Of a DNA stretch of 64,000 bases, positions 37,349-46,040 are shown one piece after another. The stretch comes from Microlunatus elymi (lineage in GTDB: Bacteria; Actinomycetota; Actinomycetes; Propionibacteriales; Propionibacteriaceae): NCBI RefSeq assembly GCF_007362775.1, contig NZ_CP041692.1, positions 4,402,001 through 4,466,000 of the forward strand, in the 5' to 3' direction. Numbering within the stretch: position 1 is the stretch's first letter; each line of letters opens with the position of its first letter. The notes below the pieces were generated by a model that was not told the origin of the DNA, did no database searches, and was given only the letters and a program-made list of their open reading frames with translations. The position numbers and the translations under genes were made by a program.

Positions 37349-38035
37349 ATGGCGGTAACCGACGACGCGATCGAACGCTTGAAGAACATGATCACGTCCG
37401 GCGAGCTGCGCCCCGGCGACCGGCTGCCACGGGAGGCCGACCTGGCGCAGACGCTGGGGTTGAGCCGCAATTCACTCCGCGAGGCCGTCCGCGCCCTGTC
37501 GCTGATGCGGGTGCTCGACGTACGGCAGGGTGATGGCACCTACGTCGCCAGCCTGGCCCCGGACTCGTTGCTGGAGGCGCTGAACTTCGTGGTCGAATTC
37601 CACCGGGACGACTCGGTGCTCGACCTCTTCGAGGTACGCCGGATCCTGGAGCCGGCCGCGACCTCCAAGGCGGCCGCACGGATGTCCGACGCCGACTTCA
37701 CCGAGCTGGCCGACGTACTGGCCCGGGCGGACGCTAACTCGCCGGTGGAGGACCTGGTCGAGGTGGACACCGAGTTCCACCGCCGGATCGCGATCGGCTC
37801 CGGCAATCCCATCCTGGCGTCGATGATCGCCAGCTTCGCCGGTCCGACGCACGCCGCCAGGGTCTGGCGCGGGCTGACCCAACGCGGCTCGCTGATCCGC
37901 ACGCTGGACGAGCATCAGGGGATTCTGGACGCACTCACCCGGCGTGATCCGGAGTTGGCCGCGGTCCGCGCCAACGCCCACATAGCCGGTGTCGAGGACT
38001 GGCTGCGCACCGCGACGCTGGACGAAGCCGGCTGA
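37349..38035 (+). CDS. FadR-subfamily GntR transcriptional regulator
   Basis: A 228-residue regulator. The N-terminal winged helix reads AIERLKNMITSGELRPGDRLPREADLAQTLGLSRNSLREAVRAL, and the C-terminal FCD domain has the metal-site residues in DLVEVDTEFHRRIAIGSGN and DEHQGILDAL. It is divergent from the FAH-SDR-AKR operon and presumably represses it until a pathway intermediate binds; no clear TNGTNNNACNA operator was found in the 211-bp gap. The ATG at 37349 follows GGAGG. Confidence 0.93.
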   Translation: MAVTDDAIERLKNMITSGELRPGDRLPREADLAQTLGLSRNSLREAVRALSLMRVLDVRQGDGTYVASLAPDSLLEALNFVVEFHRDDSVLDLFEVRRILEPAATSKAAARMSDADFTELADVLARADANSPVEDLVEVDTEFHRRIAIGSGNPILASMIASFAGPTHAARVWRGLTQRGSLIRTLDEHQGILDALTRRDPELAAVRANAHIAGVEDWLRTATLDEAG

Positions 38036-38044
38036 TCCGGGGCG

Positions 38045-38317
38045 CTAGCCGGAGTTGCCGATCGGGTGCCGGTCGTCGTGGTCGACCGGCTCCTCCACCT
38101 CGGCCTCGTCGCTCTGCTCGGCCACCGACGGTTCGGTGTCCTCGGCCTCGGACTGTTCCTGCGCGCGCAACTCGTCCCGGTACGGGACCGTCACCTTGCG
38201 CATCTGCCGGCGCATGCTGATCATCAGCAGAGCGATCGCGGCGGCCAGCAGGATCGTGATGATCAGCGGGGTCCAGCCCGGCTTGACCACGTTCGGGTCG
38301 ATGTCCAGCACGATCAT
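38045..38317 (-). CDS. Small single-pass membrane protein downstream of mca (Rv1083-like)
   Basis: A 90-residue protein: short N-terminus, one helix ([20 protein letters not shown]), then a cytoplasmic acidic tail ([27 protein letters not shown]). Its ATG overlaps the mca stop as ATGA, indicating coupled translation. Mycobacteria have a similar small gene next to mca. Function unknown. Confidence 0.82.
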   Translation of the reverse strand: MIVLDIDPNVVKPGWTPLIITILLAAAIALLMISMRRQMRKVTVPYRDELRAQEQSEAEDTEPSVAEQSDEAEVEEPVDHDDRHPIGNSG

Positions 38318-39231
38318 GATGGCGACCCTACTCCGGGCCCCGGCTGGGTCGGAATTCCCGCGAACAGGTCGTCCTCGGGCAGCGTGGTCTCCACGTACGA
38401 CTGGACCAGCTCGTAGTCCTCGGTCGGCCAGGCCTGCTGATGCACCTGCAGCGGCACCGCGAACCAGTGCCCCTCCGGGTCGATCTGGGTGGCGTGCGCG
38501 ATCAGCGCCCGATCGCGGGTGGCGAAATAGTCCGCGCAGTTCACCCGGGTGGTCACCCGGTCGGCGGTGTCCCGGGACCAGCGGCTCAGCCGTTCGGCGT
38601 ACGGAGCGTCCTGACCGCGCGCCAGCATCGCGGCATCCAGCGCCTCGTACTTGGCCCGGGAGTTCATGTGGTAGTAGAGCTTCTGCGGCTGCCACAGCGG
38701 TCCGGCGTCGGGAAACGCGCCGTCCTTGCCGGCAGCTTCGAAGGCGGCAACGCTGATTTGATGGCACCGTACGTGGTCGGGGTGCGGATAGCCGCCGTTC
38801 TCGTCGTACGTGGTGATGACGTGCGGGCGGAACTCACGCACCACCTTCACCAGAGCCTCGACCGCGACATCGAGATCGACCAGTCCGAAGCAGCCGGCCG
38901 GCAGCGGCGGCAGCGGATCGCCCTCGGGCAGTCCCGAGTCGACGAACCCCAGCCACACCTGGTGAATGCCGAGGATCTCGCGCGCGGCATCCATCTCCTG
39001 TTTGCGGATCTCGGCGATGTTCTCCAGAACGTCCGGCCGGTCCATCGCCGGATTGAGGATGTCGCCACGTTCACCGCCGGTACAGGTCGCAACCCACACC
39101 TCGACCCCCTCGGCCACGTACTTGGCCGTGGTGGCCGCTCCCTTGGAGGATTCGTCATCGGGATGGGCGTGCACGTGCAACAGCCGGAGGCGCTCGCCGG
39201 CCGCGTCGAGGTGTAACGGCGCAACAGTCAC
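38314..39231 (-). CDS. mca: Mycothiol S-conjugate amidase
   Basis: Zinc amidase that cleaves mycothiol S-conjugates, releasing a mercapturic acid for export and recycling the GlcN-Ins part. The 305-residue PIG-L/LmbE-fold protein has [16 protein letters not shown] (metal ligands His-Asp-Asp), [21 protein letters not shown] and [18 protein letters not shown] near the end. The length and HAHPDDES form fit Mca rather than MshB. Divergent from DUF4307. Its presence implies the organism makes mycothiol. Confidence 0.94.
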   Translation of the reverse strand: MTVAPLHLDAAGERLRLLHVHAHPDDESSKGAATTAKYVAEGVEVWVATCTGGERGDILNPAMDRPDVLENIAEIRKQEMDAAREILGIHQVWLGFVDSGLPEGDPLPPLPAGCFGLVDLDVAVEALVKVVREFRPHVITTYDENGGYPHPDHVRCHQISVAAFEAAGKDGAFPDAGPLWQPQKLYYHMNSRAKYEALDAAMLARGQDAPYAERLSRWSRDTADRVTTRVNCADYFATRDRALIAHATQIDPEGHWFAVPLQVHQQAWPTEDYELVQSYVETTLPEDDLFAGIPTQPGPGVGSPS

Positions 39232-39289
39232 GGCGTCTATCTTCGCACCCGATGCGGCTCTGGCTCATCTCGGCGGGGAGAATGGCCCG

Positions 39290-39673
39290 GTGCCCGATCC
39301 CAGTCGCTATCCCCGCCGCCGTACGCCGAAGATCCTGATCGTCGTCGCGGTGGCCGTGGTGGCGATCGGCGGAATCGGCTGGCTGGTCTGGGCGGCGCTC
39401 GCCCATGCCGAGCCGGCAGTCAGCGGCGAGGTGCATGTGTGGAAGATCGAGTCCGACCAGAAGGTCAGCTACACCTTGACCGTGCAGCGGCGCGATCCGT
39501 CGGTTCCGGTGGCGTGCCGCGTGATCGCTCAGGCCAAGAACTTCGAGACGGTCGGTGAAAAGACGGTCTCGCTGGGTGCCAGCACGGCGAAGCTGGTCGA
39601 CGTTCAGGACACGATGCGTACGCTGCGGGAGGCGACCTCGGTGTCCTCGAGTCGTTGCTGGGTGCAGCAATAA
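39290..39673 (+). CDS. DUF4307 membrane-anchored protein
   Basis: A 127-residue protein starting with GTG at 39290 (PDPSRYPRRRTPK), one transmembrane helix (ILIVVAVAVVAIGGIGWLVWAALA) and an extracytoplasmic beta domain with VSYTLTVQRRDPSVPVACRVIAQAKNF. This matches DUF4307, typically encoded between mca and greA in actinobacteria. Function unknown. greA follows 74 bp downstream. Confidence 0.85.
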   Translation: MPDPSRYPRRRTPKILIVVAVAVVAIGGIGWLVWAALAHAEPAVSGEVHVWKIESDQKVSYTLTVQRRDPSVPVACRVIAQAKNFETVGEKTVSLGASTAKLVDVQDTMRTLREATSVSSSRCWVQQ

Positions 39674-39747
39674 ACGTCGCCCGCTGACCGGGTGGGAAAT
39701 GGACCAACCGAAGGTGGGGATGTCGGCGATCTTGCTAGGCTTGCCGG

Positions 39748-40254
39748 ATGTCTGAGAACACCTCTACCGAGACGATCTGGCTGACTCAGGACGCCTACGA
39801 CAAGCTGGCGGCCGAGCTGGATCATCTGACTGGTGCAGGCCGGGCCGAGGTGGCTGCGAAGATCGCGGCCGCTCGGGAGGAAGGTGACCTGCGCGAGAAC
39901 GGCGGCTACCACGCGGCACGCGACGAACAGGGGCAGCAGGAGGCCCGCATCCGTCAGCTGACCGACATGTTGCGCCGAGCGAAGGTAGGTGAGGCGCTCG
40001 CCGATTCCGATGAGGTGGCCCCGGGCATGGAGGTCACCATCGCCTTCTTCGGCGACGCGTCCGACACCGAGACGTTCCTGTTGGGTTCTCGCGAGGTGCT
40101 CGGCCTGGACGACGCTCAGAACGTCTACAGTCCGCAGTCTCCGCTGGGCTCTGCCATCCTCGGCAAACGCCCCGGGGACGAGGTCACCTACCAGGCTCCC
40201 AACGGCAAGCCGATCGAGGTGACCGTGCTCAAGGTCCAGCCGTTCAAGTCGTGA
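39748..40254 (+). CDS. greA: Transcription elongation factor GreA
   Basis: A 168-residue factor that stimulates transcript cleavage by backtracked RNA polymerase. The N-terminal coiled coil has EVAAKIAAAREEGDLRENGGYHAARDEQG, including the acidic tip residues that reach the active site. The C-terminal FKBP-like domain has SPLGSAILGKRPGDEVTYQAPNG. It ends at a strong terminator hairpin 36 bp downstream. Confidence 0.96.
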   Translation: MSENTSTETIWLTQDAYDKLAAELDHLTGAGRAEVAAKIAAAREEGDLRENGGYHAARDEQGQQEARIRQLTDMLRRAKVGEALADSDEVAPGMEVTIAFFGDASDTETFLLGSREVLGLDDAQNVYSPQSPLGSAILGKRPGDEVTYQAPNGKPIEVTVLKVQPFKS

Positions 40255-40290
40255 TTTCCGGTCCCGATTGAACGTCCCACATCAACCAAG

Positions 40291-40319
40291 AAGGGCCGCA
40301 CCCGGCGGGTGCGGCCCTT
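40291..40319 (+). terminator. Intrinsic terminator after greA
   Basis: Perfect 13-bp arms AAGGGCCGCACCC / GGGTGCGGCCCTT with a 3-nt loop. The A-rich 5' side and T-containing 3' side make it potentially bidirectional, serving greA and the convergent DUF2089 gene, whose stop lies 30 bp away. Confidence 0.85.
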
Positions 40320-40348
40320 CGTCATGTCGGCAGTTCTCGGCAGGTGAT

Positions 40349-40750
40349 TCAGCTCAGCAGTCGAGCGGCCTCGGCCGGACTCAACGCCCCGGACGCGACC
40401 TCGGAGAGGATCTCCTCCCGGCTCGGTTCGGACGCCTCGGGCTCGGCCCGGCTCTCGTCCATCGGCGCCAGTCCCATCCTCTGCAGGACCCCGGTGAAGC
40501 GGAGCCGAGCGGTCGGATACGACACGCCGAGATGCTTCTCCACCTCACGGAGATTCCCGCGGGCCGCCAGGAAGACCCGCAGCATCTCCAGGTCCGAGGC
40601 CGGCAACGCGCAGAACTCGCACGGCGCGAAGATGCCGGCCAACTCGGTGCCGCAGGAGGCGCAGCCGAGCCGGGTCACCACCAGATGCTCGCCGCAGACC
40701 GGGCAGTCGCTGGGGGCGCGATGGTCCGGCATCGATCCGGCAACGCTCAT
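40349..40750 (-). CDS. DUF2089 zinc-ribbon / HTH protein
   Basis: A 133-residue protein. CPVCGEHLVVTRLGCASCGTELAG is a four-Cys zinc ribbon, and FCALPASDLEMLRVFLAARGNLREVEKHLGVSYPTARLRFTGVL is the DUF2089 helix-turn-helix-like segment. The C-terminus (ILSEVASGALSPAEAARLL) repeats a helical-hairpin motif also found at the N-terminus of the upstream DUF4097 protein. Its start overlaps the DUF4097 stop by 4 bp. Likely a DNA-binding partner or regulator of that protein. Confidence 0.88.
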   Translation of the reverse strand: MSVAGSMPDHRAPSDCPVCGEHLVVTRLGCASCGTELAGIFAPCEFCALPASDLEMLRVFLAARGNLREVEKHLGVSYPTARLRFTGVLQRMGLAPMDESRAEPEASEPSREEILSEVASGALSPAEAARLLS

Positions 40751-41700
40751 GCCGCACCGGTCGGGCTGGCCGCGGCGGTTCCTGCCTTCACCGATGCGTG
40801 ACCCATCACGACCTCGATGTCGAGCCGGCCCGCGCCGGATCCCATCACGACCTCGTCCCCGGCGAAGCCGGCGTGCGCGCCGCCCCAGCTGACCTTGCCG
40901 AGCTGAGACTCGGTGGCGACGGTCACGTTGGACGAGTCGGCCAGTTGCAGGCTCAGCGAACCCGACTCGACCCGGATCCGCGAGCGGCCGGCCCCGATCG
41001 CCGCCTTGACGGTGGCCTGGCCGGCCTGGATCAACGCGTCGGAGATCTCGGTCACGTCGACCAGTTTCGCGCCGCCGGCGGTGACTCGTACGCTGCCCAA
41101 CCGCGGCACCGCCTCGGTGCTCAGGCTGCCCGCCGTCACCTCGATGTCGACCAGCAACTGCGGGTTGACCCGCAGCAGCAGTTCCTTGCCCAGGCCGAGC
41201 GAACGGAAGTCGTCCAGGCTGCGGGTGGACCTCAGCAACTGGAAGCCGTCGATCGAGGCGCCGAACTCGCCGTCGCTGGAGATCTCCAGCACCGATCCGT
41301 TGCGGCGCAGCACGTGCGGGCCGTCAGCGGAGACGGTGGCGACCGACGGCTCGCCGACGATCCGGACCCGCCGGCCGACCGCGCGGACGCTCAGCTTCTC
41401 CACCCCTCCGCTGCCCTGCGGGCGGCGCATGGTCTCCTTGCTCTTTTCTGCGCCACTGTCTCGTACCGACTCGCGTACGTGGGTGGCCTGCTGCGGGCGG
41501 TCCGTGCTGGCCGCCCAGGCGTCGGTGCTCCCGGTCTGCTCGGTGGTCTCCGTCTCGTCGGCGGAAGCGGGGCTGTCGTCGGTGCCCGTCGCCTTGTCGG
41601 CGGCCGGGAGCGCATCGATCCTGCGGGCCGCCTCGGCCGAATCGATCCGGCCGGCGGCGAGGTCCTCGAGGATCTTCGTCATGTCTTGAGAAGGGCTCAT
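40747..41700 (-). CDS. DUF4097-like beta-helix protein with N-terminal SHOCT-like motif
   Basis: A 317-residue protein. It starts with TKILEDLAAGRIDSAEAARRIDAL, a SHOCT-like helical hairpin, followed by a long acidic low-complexity linker (about residues 35-95). The C-terminal 200 residues are repetitive beta strands (LDIEVVMGHASVKAG, SLSLQLADSSNVTVATESQLGKVSWGG) typical of DUF4097 putative adhesin/toastrack domains. No signal peptide or helix, so cytoplasmic or membrane-peripheral. In operon with DUF2089. Half-sites TTCCA/TGGAA lie immediately upstream. Confidence 0.82.
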   Translation of the reverse strand: MSPSQDMTKILEDLAAGRIDSAEAARRIDALPAADKATGTDDSPASADETETTEQTGSTDAWAASTDRPQQATHVRESVRDSGAEKSKETMRRPQGSGGVEKLSVRAVGRRVRIVGEPSVATVSADGPHVLRRNGSVLEISSDGEFGASIDGFQLLRSTRSLDDFRSLGLGKELLLRVNPQLLVDIEVTAGSLSTEAVPRLGSVRVTAGGAKLVDVTEISDALIQAGQATVKAAIGAGRSRIRVESGSLSLQLADSSNVTVATESQLGKVSWGGAHAGFAGDEVVMGSGAGRLDIEVVMGHASVKAGTAAASPTGAA

Positions 41701-42026
41701 GGCAAAGAACCTAAAACCGATCTTCCAGATTGGAAAGTACGGTTTTCACTTTCCAGGGTCGCCTCAGGGTGACGTCCCGTTGAGGCGCCTCGGCCCCCCG
41801 GCACGGACTCCGCGTCGTTTTGGCGGACAGCGGTCCGGCCCTGAGAATGGACATCACATCTTGACAACCCCTGGCTTGCCGACGTTGGGATCCGCCACTC
41901 CCCATGGCACATTTGCGAGGTCTGCCGTCGGCCAGGGAAATCCCCGACGTAGCGGTTTCGTCGCGCGCACGTGCGCGGACCTGGCTGAACTCGGCGGCGG
42001 GCTCGAACGTGAGATTGTGAGGAAGC
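41701..42026. promoter_or_regulatory. Divergent intergenic region with clustered TTCCA/TGGAA half-sites
   Basis: A 326-bp gap between DUF4097 and the L,D-transpeptidase. At 41723-41735 TTCCA-GAT-TGGAA forms a small inverted repeat, and TGGAAAGT (41731-41738) pairs with ACTTTCCA (41748-41755). This AT-richer patch starts 22 bp before the DUF4097 start and is a candidate operator/promoter. The rest of the gap shows no credible gene. Confidence 0.5.
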
Positions 42027-43319
42027 ATGAGGCGGTTCGGTAACCCGGTCGTTCGGAGCGCGGTGGTGGCCACGGTCCTGCTGACCACCGTCGGACTGGC
42101 CGGGTGCGGCCAGCTCGCCCGCGGCGAGAACCCGCTGGGCAAGTCCGACTCCGGATCGTCCCAGCAACCGACCTCGGGACAGACCTCGGCCGCGCCGAAG
42201 AGCGAGCCGTCGAAGAGCACTCCCCCGCCCGACCCGTTCCGGCTGACCGCCAACGTCGCCGACGGCGCCGGCTCGGTCAAGATCAACAAGGTGCTGAAGG
42301 TCTCTGCCACTCACGGCGACCTGTCGAAGGTGTCGGTGACCGGCACCGTCGTCGACCACGGCAAGACCACGAAGGTCACGGTGGACGGCAAGCTCAACTC
42401 CTCGCACAGCGGCTGGACCGCCTCGGAGCTGCTCGAGCCCAACGGCGAATACACCGTGAAGATGACCGGCGACAGCGACCAGGGTGGATCCAAGACCTTT
42501 ACCTCCCAGTTCAGCTCCCAGGAGCTGTCGCTGGATCAGCAGGTGTACGCCAGCTTCGCGGGCACCATGAGCGGCACCGTCGGCGTCGGCACTCCGGTGG
42601 TGCTCACCTTCGACCTGCCGGTCAAGGACAAGGCAACCTTCGAGAAGCATCTGCACGTCAGCAGCAGCTCCGGCCAGAAGGGCAGCTGGCACTGGTACAG
42701 CGACAAGGAGGTGCACTGGCGACCGGCCACGTACTGGAAGCCGGGCACCCGGGTGACCGCGTCGGCGGACCTGAACAGCATCCCGGCCGGTAACGGTCTC
42801 TACGGCCAGACCGACACCTCGACCAGCTTCACGGTCGGCAGCTCGGTGGTCACCAAGGTCGACCTGAAGTCCGACATCGCCAAGGTGTACGTGAACGGCA
42901 AGGTCGCGCGGACCATCCCGGTCAGCGGTGGCGGCACCGACACGCTCTCCACCACCACCCGCAGCGGCACCTCGCTGATCACCCAGAAGGAAACCAACTA
43001 CCGGATGACCTCGCAGATGATCGGCCTGCCGAAGACCGGTCCGCAGTCCTACGACCTGCGGGTCAAGTACGCGATGCGGATCACCAACTCCGGCGAGTTT
43101 CTGCACTCGGCCCCCTGGAACGCGGCCTACTTCGGTCGCGAGAACGCCAGCCACGGCTGCGTCGGCATGAGCAACGAGGACGCCGGCTGGCTCTACAAGA
43201 CCGCGCTGCCGGGCAGCCCGGTGGTCGTCACCGGCACCAGCCGTGAACTGGAGCCGCAGAACGGCCTGACCGACTGGAACGCCGACTTCGCCACCTACGC
43301 AGAAGGTTCCGCGCTGTAA
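42027..43319 (+). CDS. L,D-transpeptidase lipoprotein (LdtMt2-like)
   Basis: A 430-residue cell-wall enzyme making 3-3 peptidoglycan cross-links. It has a lipoprotein signal (VVATVLLTTVGLAGCG), a Ser/Pro-rich linker to about residue 70, two Ig-like domains (about 70-290; PVVLTFDLPVKDKATFEKHL is typical of the second), and a YkuD catalytic domain with LHSAPWN and NASHGCVGMS (catalytic Cys about 378). The C-terminal tail includes DWNADFATYAEGSAL. Architecture matches mycobacterial LdtMt2. Monocistronic. Confidence 0.94.
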   Translation: MRRFGNPVVRSAVVATVLLTTVGLAGCGQLARGENPLGKSDSGSSQQPTSGQTSAAPKSEPSKSTPPPDPFRLTANVADGAGSVKINKVLKVSATHGDLSKVSVTGTVVDHGKTTKVTVDGKLNSSHSGWTASELLEPNGEYTVKMTGDSDQGGSKTFTSQFSSQELSLDQQVYASFAGTMSGTVGVGTPVVLTFDLPVKDKATFEKHLHVSSSSGQKGSWHWYSDKEVHWRPATYWKPGTRVTASADLNSIPAGNGLYGQTDTSTSFTVGSSVVTKVDLKSDIAKVYVNGKVARTIPVSGGGTDTLSTTTRSGTSLITQKETNYRMTSQMIGLPKTGPQSYDLRVKYAMRITNSGEFLHSAPWNAAYFGRENASHGCVGMSNEDAGWLYKTALPGSPVVVTGTSRELEPQNGLTDWNADFATYAEGSAL

Positions 43320-43964
43320 TTTCTGGGGCCGAGCCCCCAGACCCCGCGTTCCGACCGGGTTGCGCTGGGCGGTCGCCAGATCTTGTTGGCGATTCTCGCC
43401 GCCGCGGGCGGCTCGAATCACGCTGCCGCTGACCGCCCGGGTCAGCTGCACAGCCACCGATTCCGACTTCGGAGATGGGGCCGGTGTCGAAGGGTCCTCA
43501 GCCTGTCGACGGGATCTAAGCGCATCCGATCCCGACGGCGCACAGTCGCGACAACGTCCGGGCAGCTGCCCTGCGAAGTAGGGGCGGGAGATCCGCGAAT
43601 CTTCGACCCCACATCGGTCGGCCCTCAGTCGCCGGAACGGGCGGTTCCGCGGTTAGGGCCGGTTTGTCCGAGGTTCGTGCTCTCTGTCCGAGGTAACTCG
43701 TCATTTTCTGCGCAGATCGGCTGGGTTAGCTCGGCGAACTCCGCGGAACCTCGGACAAGCTTGCGGAACCTCGGACTCCGCCCCTCGGATCTGGGAGCTT
43801 GGGTTACGACGGTCAGCGGTTCTCCCGGCCGGCGGGGAGCTCCCGAACTCGCGTCGTCGCGACTTTCAGCGGTCCCTGGCCCGACCCGAGGACCCGAACT
43901 CGCGTTGTCGCGACTTTGCGAGGGGCGGCGGCGGTCGGTCGTGGGTCGTGATGGGTGGCGGATT
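43320..43964. repeat. 645-bp intergenic region rich in short direct and inverted repeats
   Basis: No credible gene. Contents: a CTGGGG/CCCCAG hairpin at 43323-43340 just after the transpeptidase stop; two copies of TGTCCGAGGT (43666, 43685) facing two copies of GAACCTCGGAC (43746, 43766), able to form a long stem-loop; and a 25-nt direct repeat CCCGAACTCGCG(T)(C/T)GTCGCGACTTT at 43842-43866 and 43893-43917. Long open frames across it are Arg/Asp/His-rich and non-coding in character. Confidence 0.75.
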
Positions 43965-45245
43965 CTACTCGCGGACGGTGGTGGCGACGGTGTCGGACTT
44001 GCCGGTGGCCACGTACTGGATGAAGGTCTTGGCGAAGGCCAGCAGCGGGATGGACATCAGCGCGCCGACGATGCCGCCGACGATCACGCCGATGGCGATG
44101 CCGAGCAGGACCGCCAGCGGATGCAGCTTGACCGCGCGACCGAGCAGGAACGGCTGCAGGATGTGGCCCTCCAGCTGCATCACCGCGATGATGCCGGCGA
44201 GCATGATCAACGCCTGCACCCAGCCCAGCATCACCAGTGCGACGAAGACCGCGACGAAGCCGGACACGAAGGCGCCGACCAGCGGCACGAACGCGCCCAG
44301 GAAGACCAACGCGGCCAGGGCCGGAGCACCCGGCACCCGCAGGATCAACGCCACGATCAACACGCCGATCGCGTCCACGAAGGCCACCAGAATGGTGGCC
44401 CGGACGTAGTGCACCAGCGAGCTCCAGCCGCTCTTGGTCGCGTTGTCGATCTTGCTCCGGGCCGACTTCGGGGTGAGTTTGACCAGGAACGCCCAGATGC
44501 CGGCGCCGTCGTACAGGAAGTAGAACGTGGCGAACATGGTGATCGCCAGGCCGGCGAAGAAGTGTCCGAGCTGGGACCCGAACGCGGCCGCGTAGCCGGC
44601 GACCTGGGTGCTGCTCTGACTCAGGAAATCCGTTACCTGCTTGGTCAATTGATCGACCTGCAGGAACTGTTCGGGGATGTGCAGCGGACCGTTGGCGAGC
44701 CAGTTGGTGAGCTGGGCGAAACCACTGGCGACCCGGCTGCCCATGCCCTCGGCCTGGCCGGCGATCTGGGTGGCGATCAAGGTCAGCGTGCCGGAGACCA
44801 GCACCACCCCGATGATCATGGCCAGCGCTGCCGACAGTGCGCGGGGGAACCGACGGCGGTTGAACCAGTTCGCCACCGGCGAGATCAGCGCGGCCAGCAG
44901 GATCGCGACCGCGATCGGAATCGTCACCTCGGACAGATACCGCAGCAGCCAACCGAGACCGGCGACCATGATCACGATCACGATCAGTCGCCAGGACCAG
45001 CTGGCGGCGATCCGAAAACCGCGCGGCACGAGTAGGTCGATCCGTTCCTGTTCCGAGGACGGCTGGATCGTCACCTCGGCGACCTCGGTCTCCGGCTGGT
45101 CAGCGTGCTCGGTCTCGGAATGCTGGACCGCGACCTCGTCCAGCCGGTCGTCGCCGTCCGCGTGCGCCTGCATGCCGGCCCGCGCACGCCGCAGCCGTCC
45201 GACGCCCAATCGGCCCCGGATGGGCGAACGATCCTGCGCTGCCAT
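43965..45245 (-). CDS. AI-2E family transporter (PerM/TqsA-like)
   Basis: A 426-residue membrane protein with about eight helices. A 60-residue acidic N-terminus precedes the first helix pair (WRLIVIVIMVAGLGWLLRYL, VAILLAALISPVANWFNRR). The family block FVPLVGAFVSGFVAVFVALV and the motif QLEGHILQPFLLGRAVKLHPLAV are characteristic. Family members export small molecules or act as Na+/H+ antiporters; substrate here unknown. The ATG at 45245 follows AGGGGGC; a longer frame from 45284 lacks support. The mycobacterial counterpart, from memory, is Rv1101c. Confidence 0.92.
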   Translation of the reverse strand: MAAQDRSPIRGRLGVGRLRRARAGMQAHADGDDRLDEVAVQHSETEHADQPETEVAEVTIQPSSEQERIDLLVPRGFRIAASWSWRLIVIVIMVAGLGWLLRYLSEVTIPIAVAILLAALISPVANWFNRRRFPRALSAALAMIIGVVLVSGTLTLIATQIAGQAEGMGSRVASGFAQLTNWLANGPLHIPEQFLQVDQLTKQVTDFLSQSSTQVAGYAAAFGSQLGHFFAGLAITMFATFYFLYDGAGIWAFLVKLTPKSARSKIDNATKSGWSSLVHYVRATILVAFVDAIGVLIVALILRVPGAPALAALVFLGAFVPLVGAFVSGFVAVFVALVMLGWVQALIMLAGIIAVMQLEGHILQPFLLGRAVKLHPLAVLLGIAIGVIVGGIVGALMSIPLLAFAKTFIQYVATGKSDTVATTVRE

Positions 45246-45358
45246 TCTGCCCCCTGCGTCTCGGCGGTAGATCTGGGCCACCAACCGTAGCCACCAAACG
45301 TACTGGTACCCGGCTCCATGACATCATCCCCGGTGAACACGAGCGATAGGGAGCAGGC

Positions 45359-46039
45359 GTGTCAGGAAAGCCGCTGAACGAACTGGTCAGCCCGGACTGG
45401 GCCGCCGCGCTGGAGCCGGTCTCGCCCACCGTACGGCGGATGGGCGACTTCCTGCGGGCCGAGCTGGCCGCCGGCCGCGGCTACCTGCCCGCCGGCGATG
45501 CCGTGCTGCGCGCCTTCACCCTGCCGTTGGCCGAGGTGCGGGTGTTGATCGTCGGCCAGGACCCGTACCCGACGCCGGGTCACCCGGTGGGACTGTCGTT
45601 CTCGGTCGCCCCGCACGTCCGGCCGATCCCCCGCAGTCTGGCCAACATCTATCGCGAGCTCAACACCGATCTCGGCATTCCGCCCGCCGCCGGGGGCGAT
45701 CTGACGCCCTGGTTCGATCAGGGCGTGCTGTTGCTGAACAGGGTCCTCACCGTGCAGCCCGGTAGGTCGGCTTCCCATCGGGGCAAGGGATGGGAGGAGG
45801 TCACCCAGTGCGCGATCGAGGCACTGGTCGGCCGCGGCGGGCCGCTGGTGGCGATCTTGTGGGGACGCGACGCCCAGTCGTTGATCCCGATGCTGGGCAC
45901 TGTTCCGTACATCAGCAGCGCGCACCCGTCGCCGATGTCGGCCGACCGCGGCTTCTTCGGCTCCCGCCCGTTCAGCCGCGTCAACCAGTACTTGATCAAC
46001 TTCGGCGCCGACCCCATCGACTGGCGGATCGACCGCTGA
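45359..46039 (+). CDS. ung: Uracil-DNA glycosylase (family 1)
   Basis: Removes uracil from DNA at the start of base-excision repair. The 226-residue protein has the water-activating motif [31 protein letters not shown], and the minor-groove loop [24 protein letters not shown] with its catalytic His. GTG start at 45359 with TAGGGAG upstream. Its stop lies one base from the convergent metB stop. Confidence 0.95.
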   Translation: MSGKPLNELVSPDWAAALEPVSPTVRRMGDFLRAELAAGRGYLPAGDAVLRAFTLPLAEVRVLIVGQDPYPTPGHPVGLSFSVAPHVRPIPRSLANIYRELNTDLGIPPAAGGDLTPWFDQGVLLLNRVLTVQPGRSASHRGKGWEEVTQCAIEALVGRGGPLVAILWGRDAQSLIPMLGTVPYISSAHPSPMSADRGFFGSRPFSRVNQYLINFGADPIDWRIDR

Positions 46040-46040
46040 C

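Noticed and set aside
41701-42026. Possible c-di-AMP (ydaO-type) riboswitch ahead of the L,D-transpeptidase
   Set aside because: Such riboswitches precede some actinobacterial wall-lytic genes, but I could not find the conserved core elements here.
43383-45035. Plus-strand open frame of 550 codons opposite the AI-2E transporter
   Set aside because: Arg/Asp/Gln/His-rich low-complexity translation antisense to a clear membrane protein gene; a GC-driven shadow frame.
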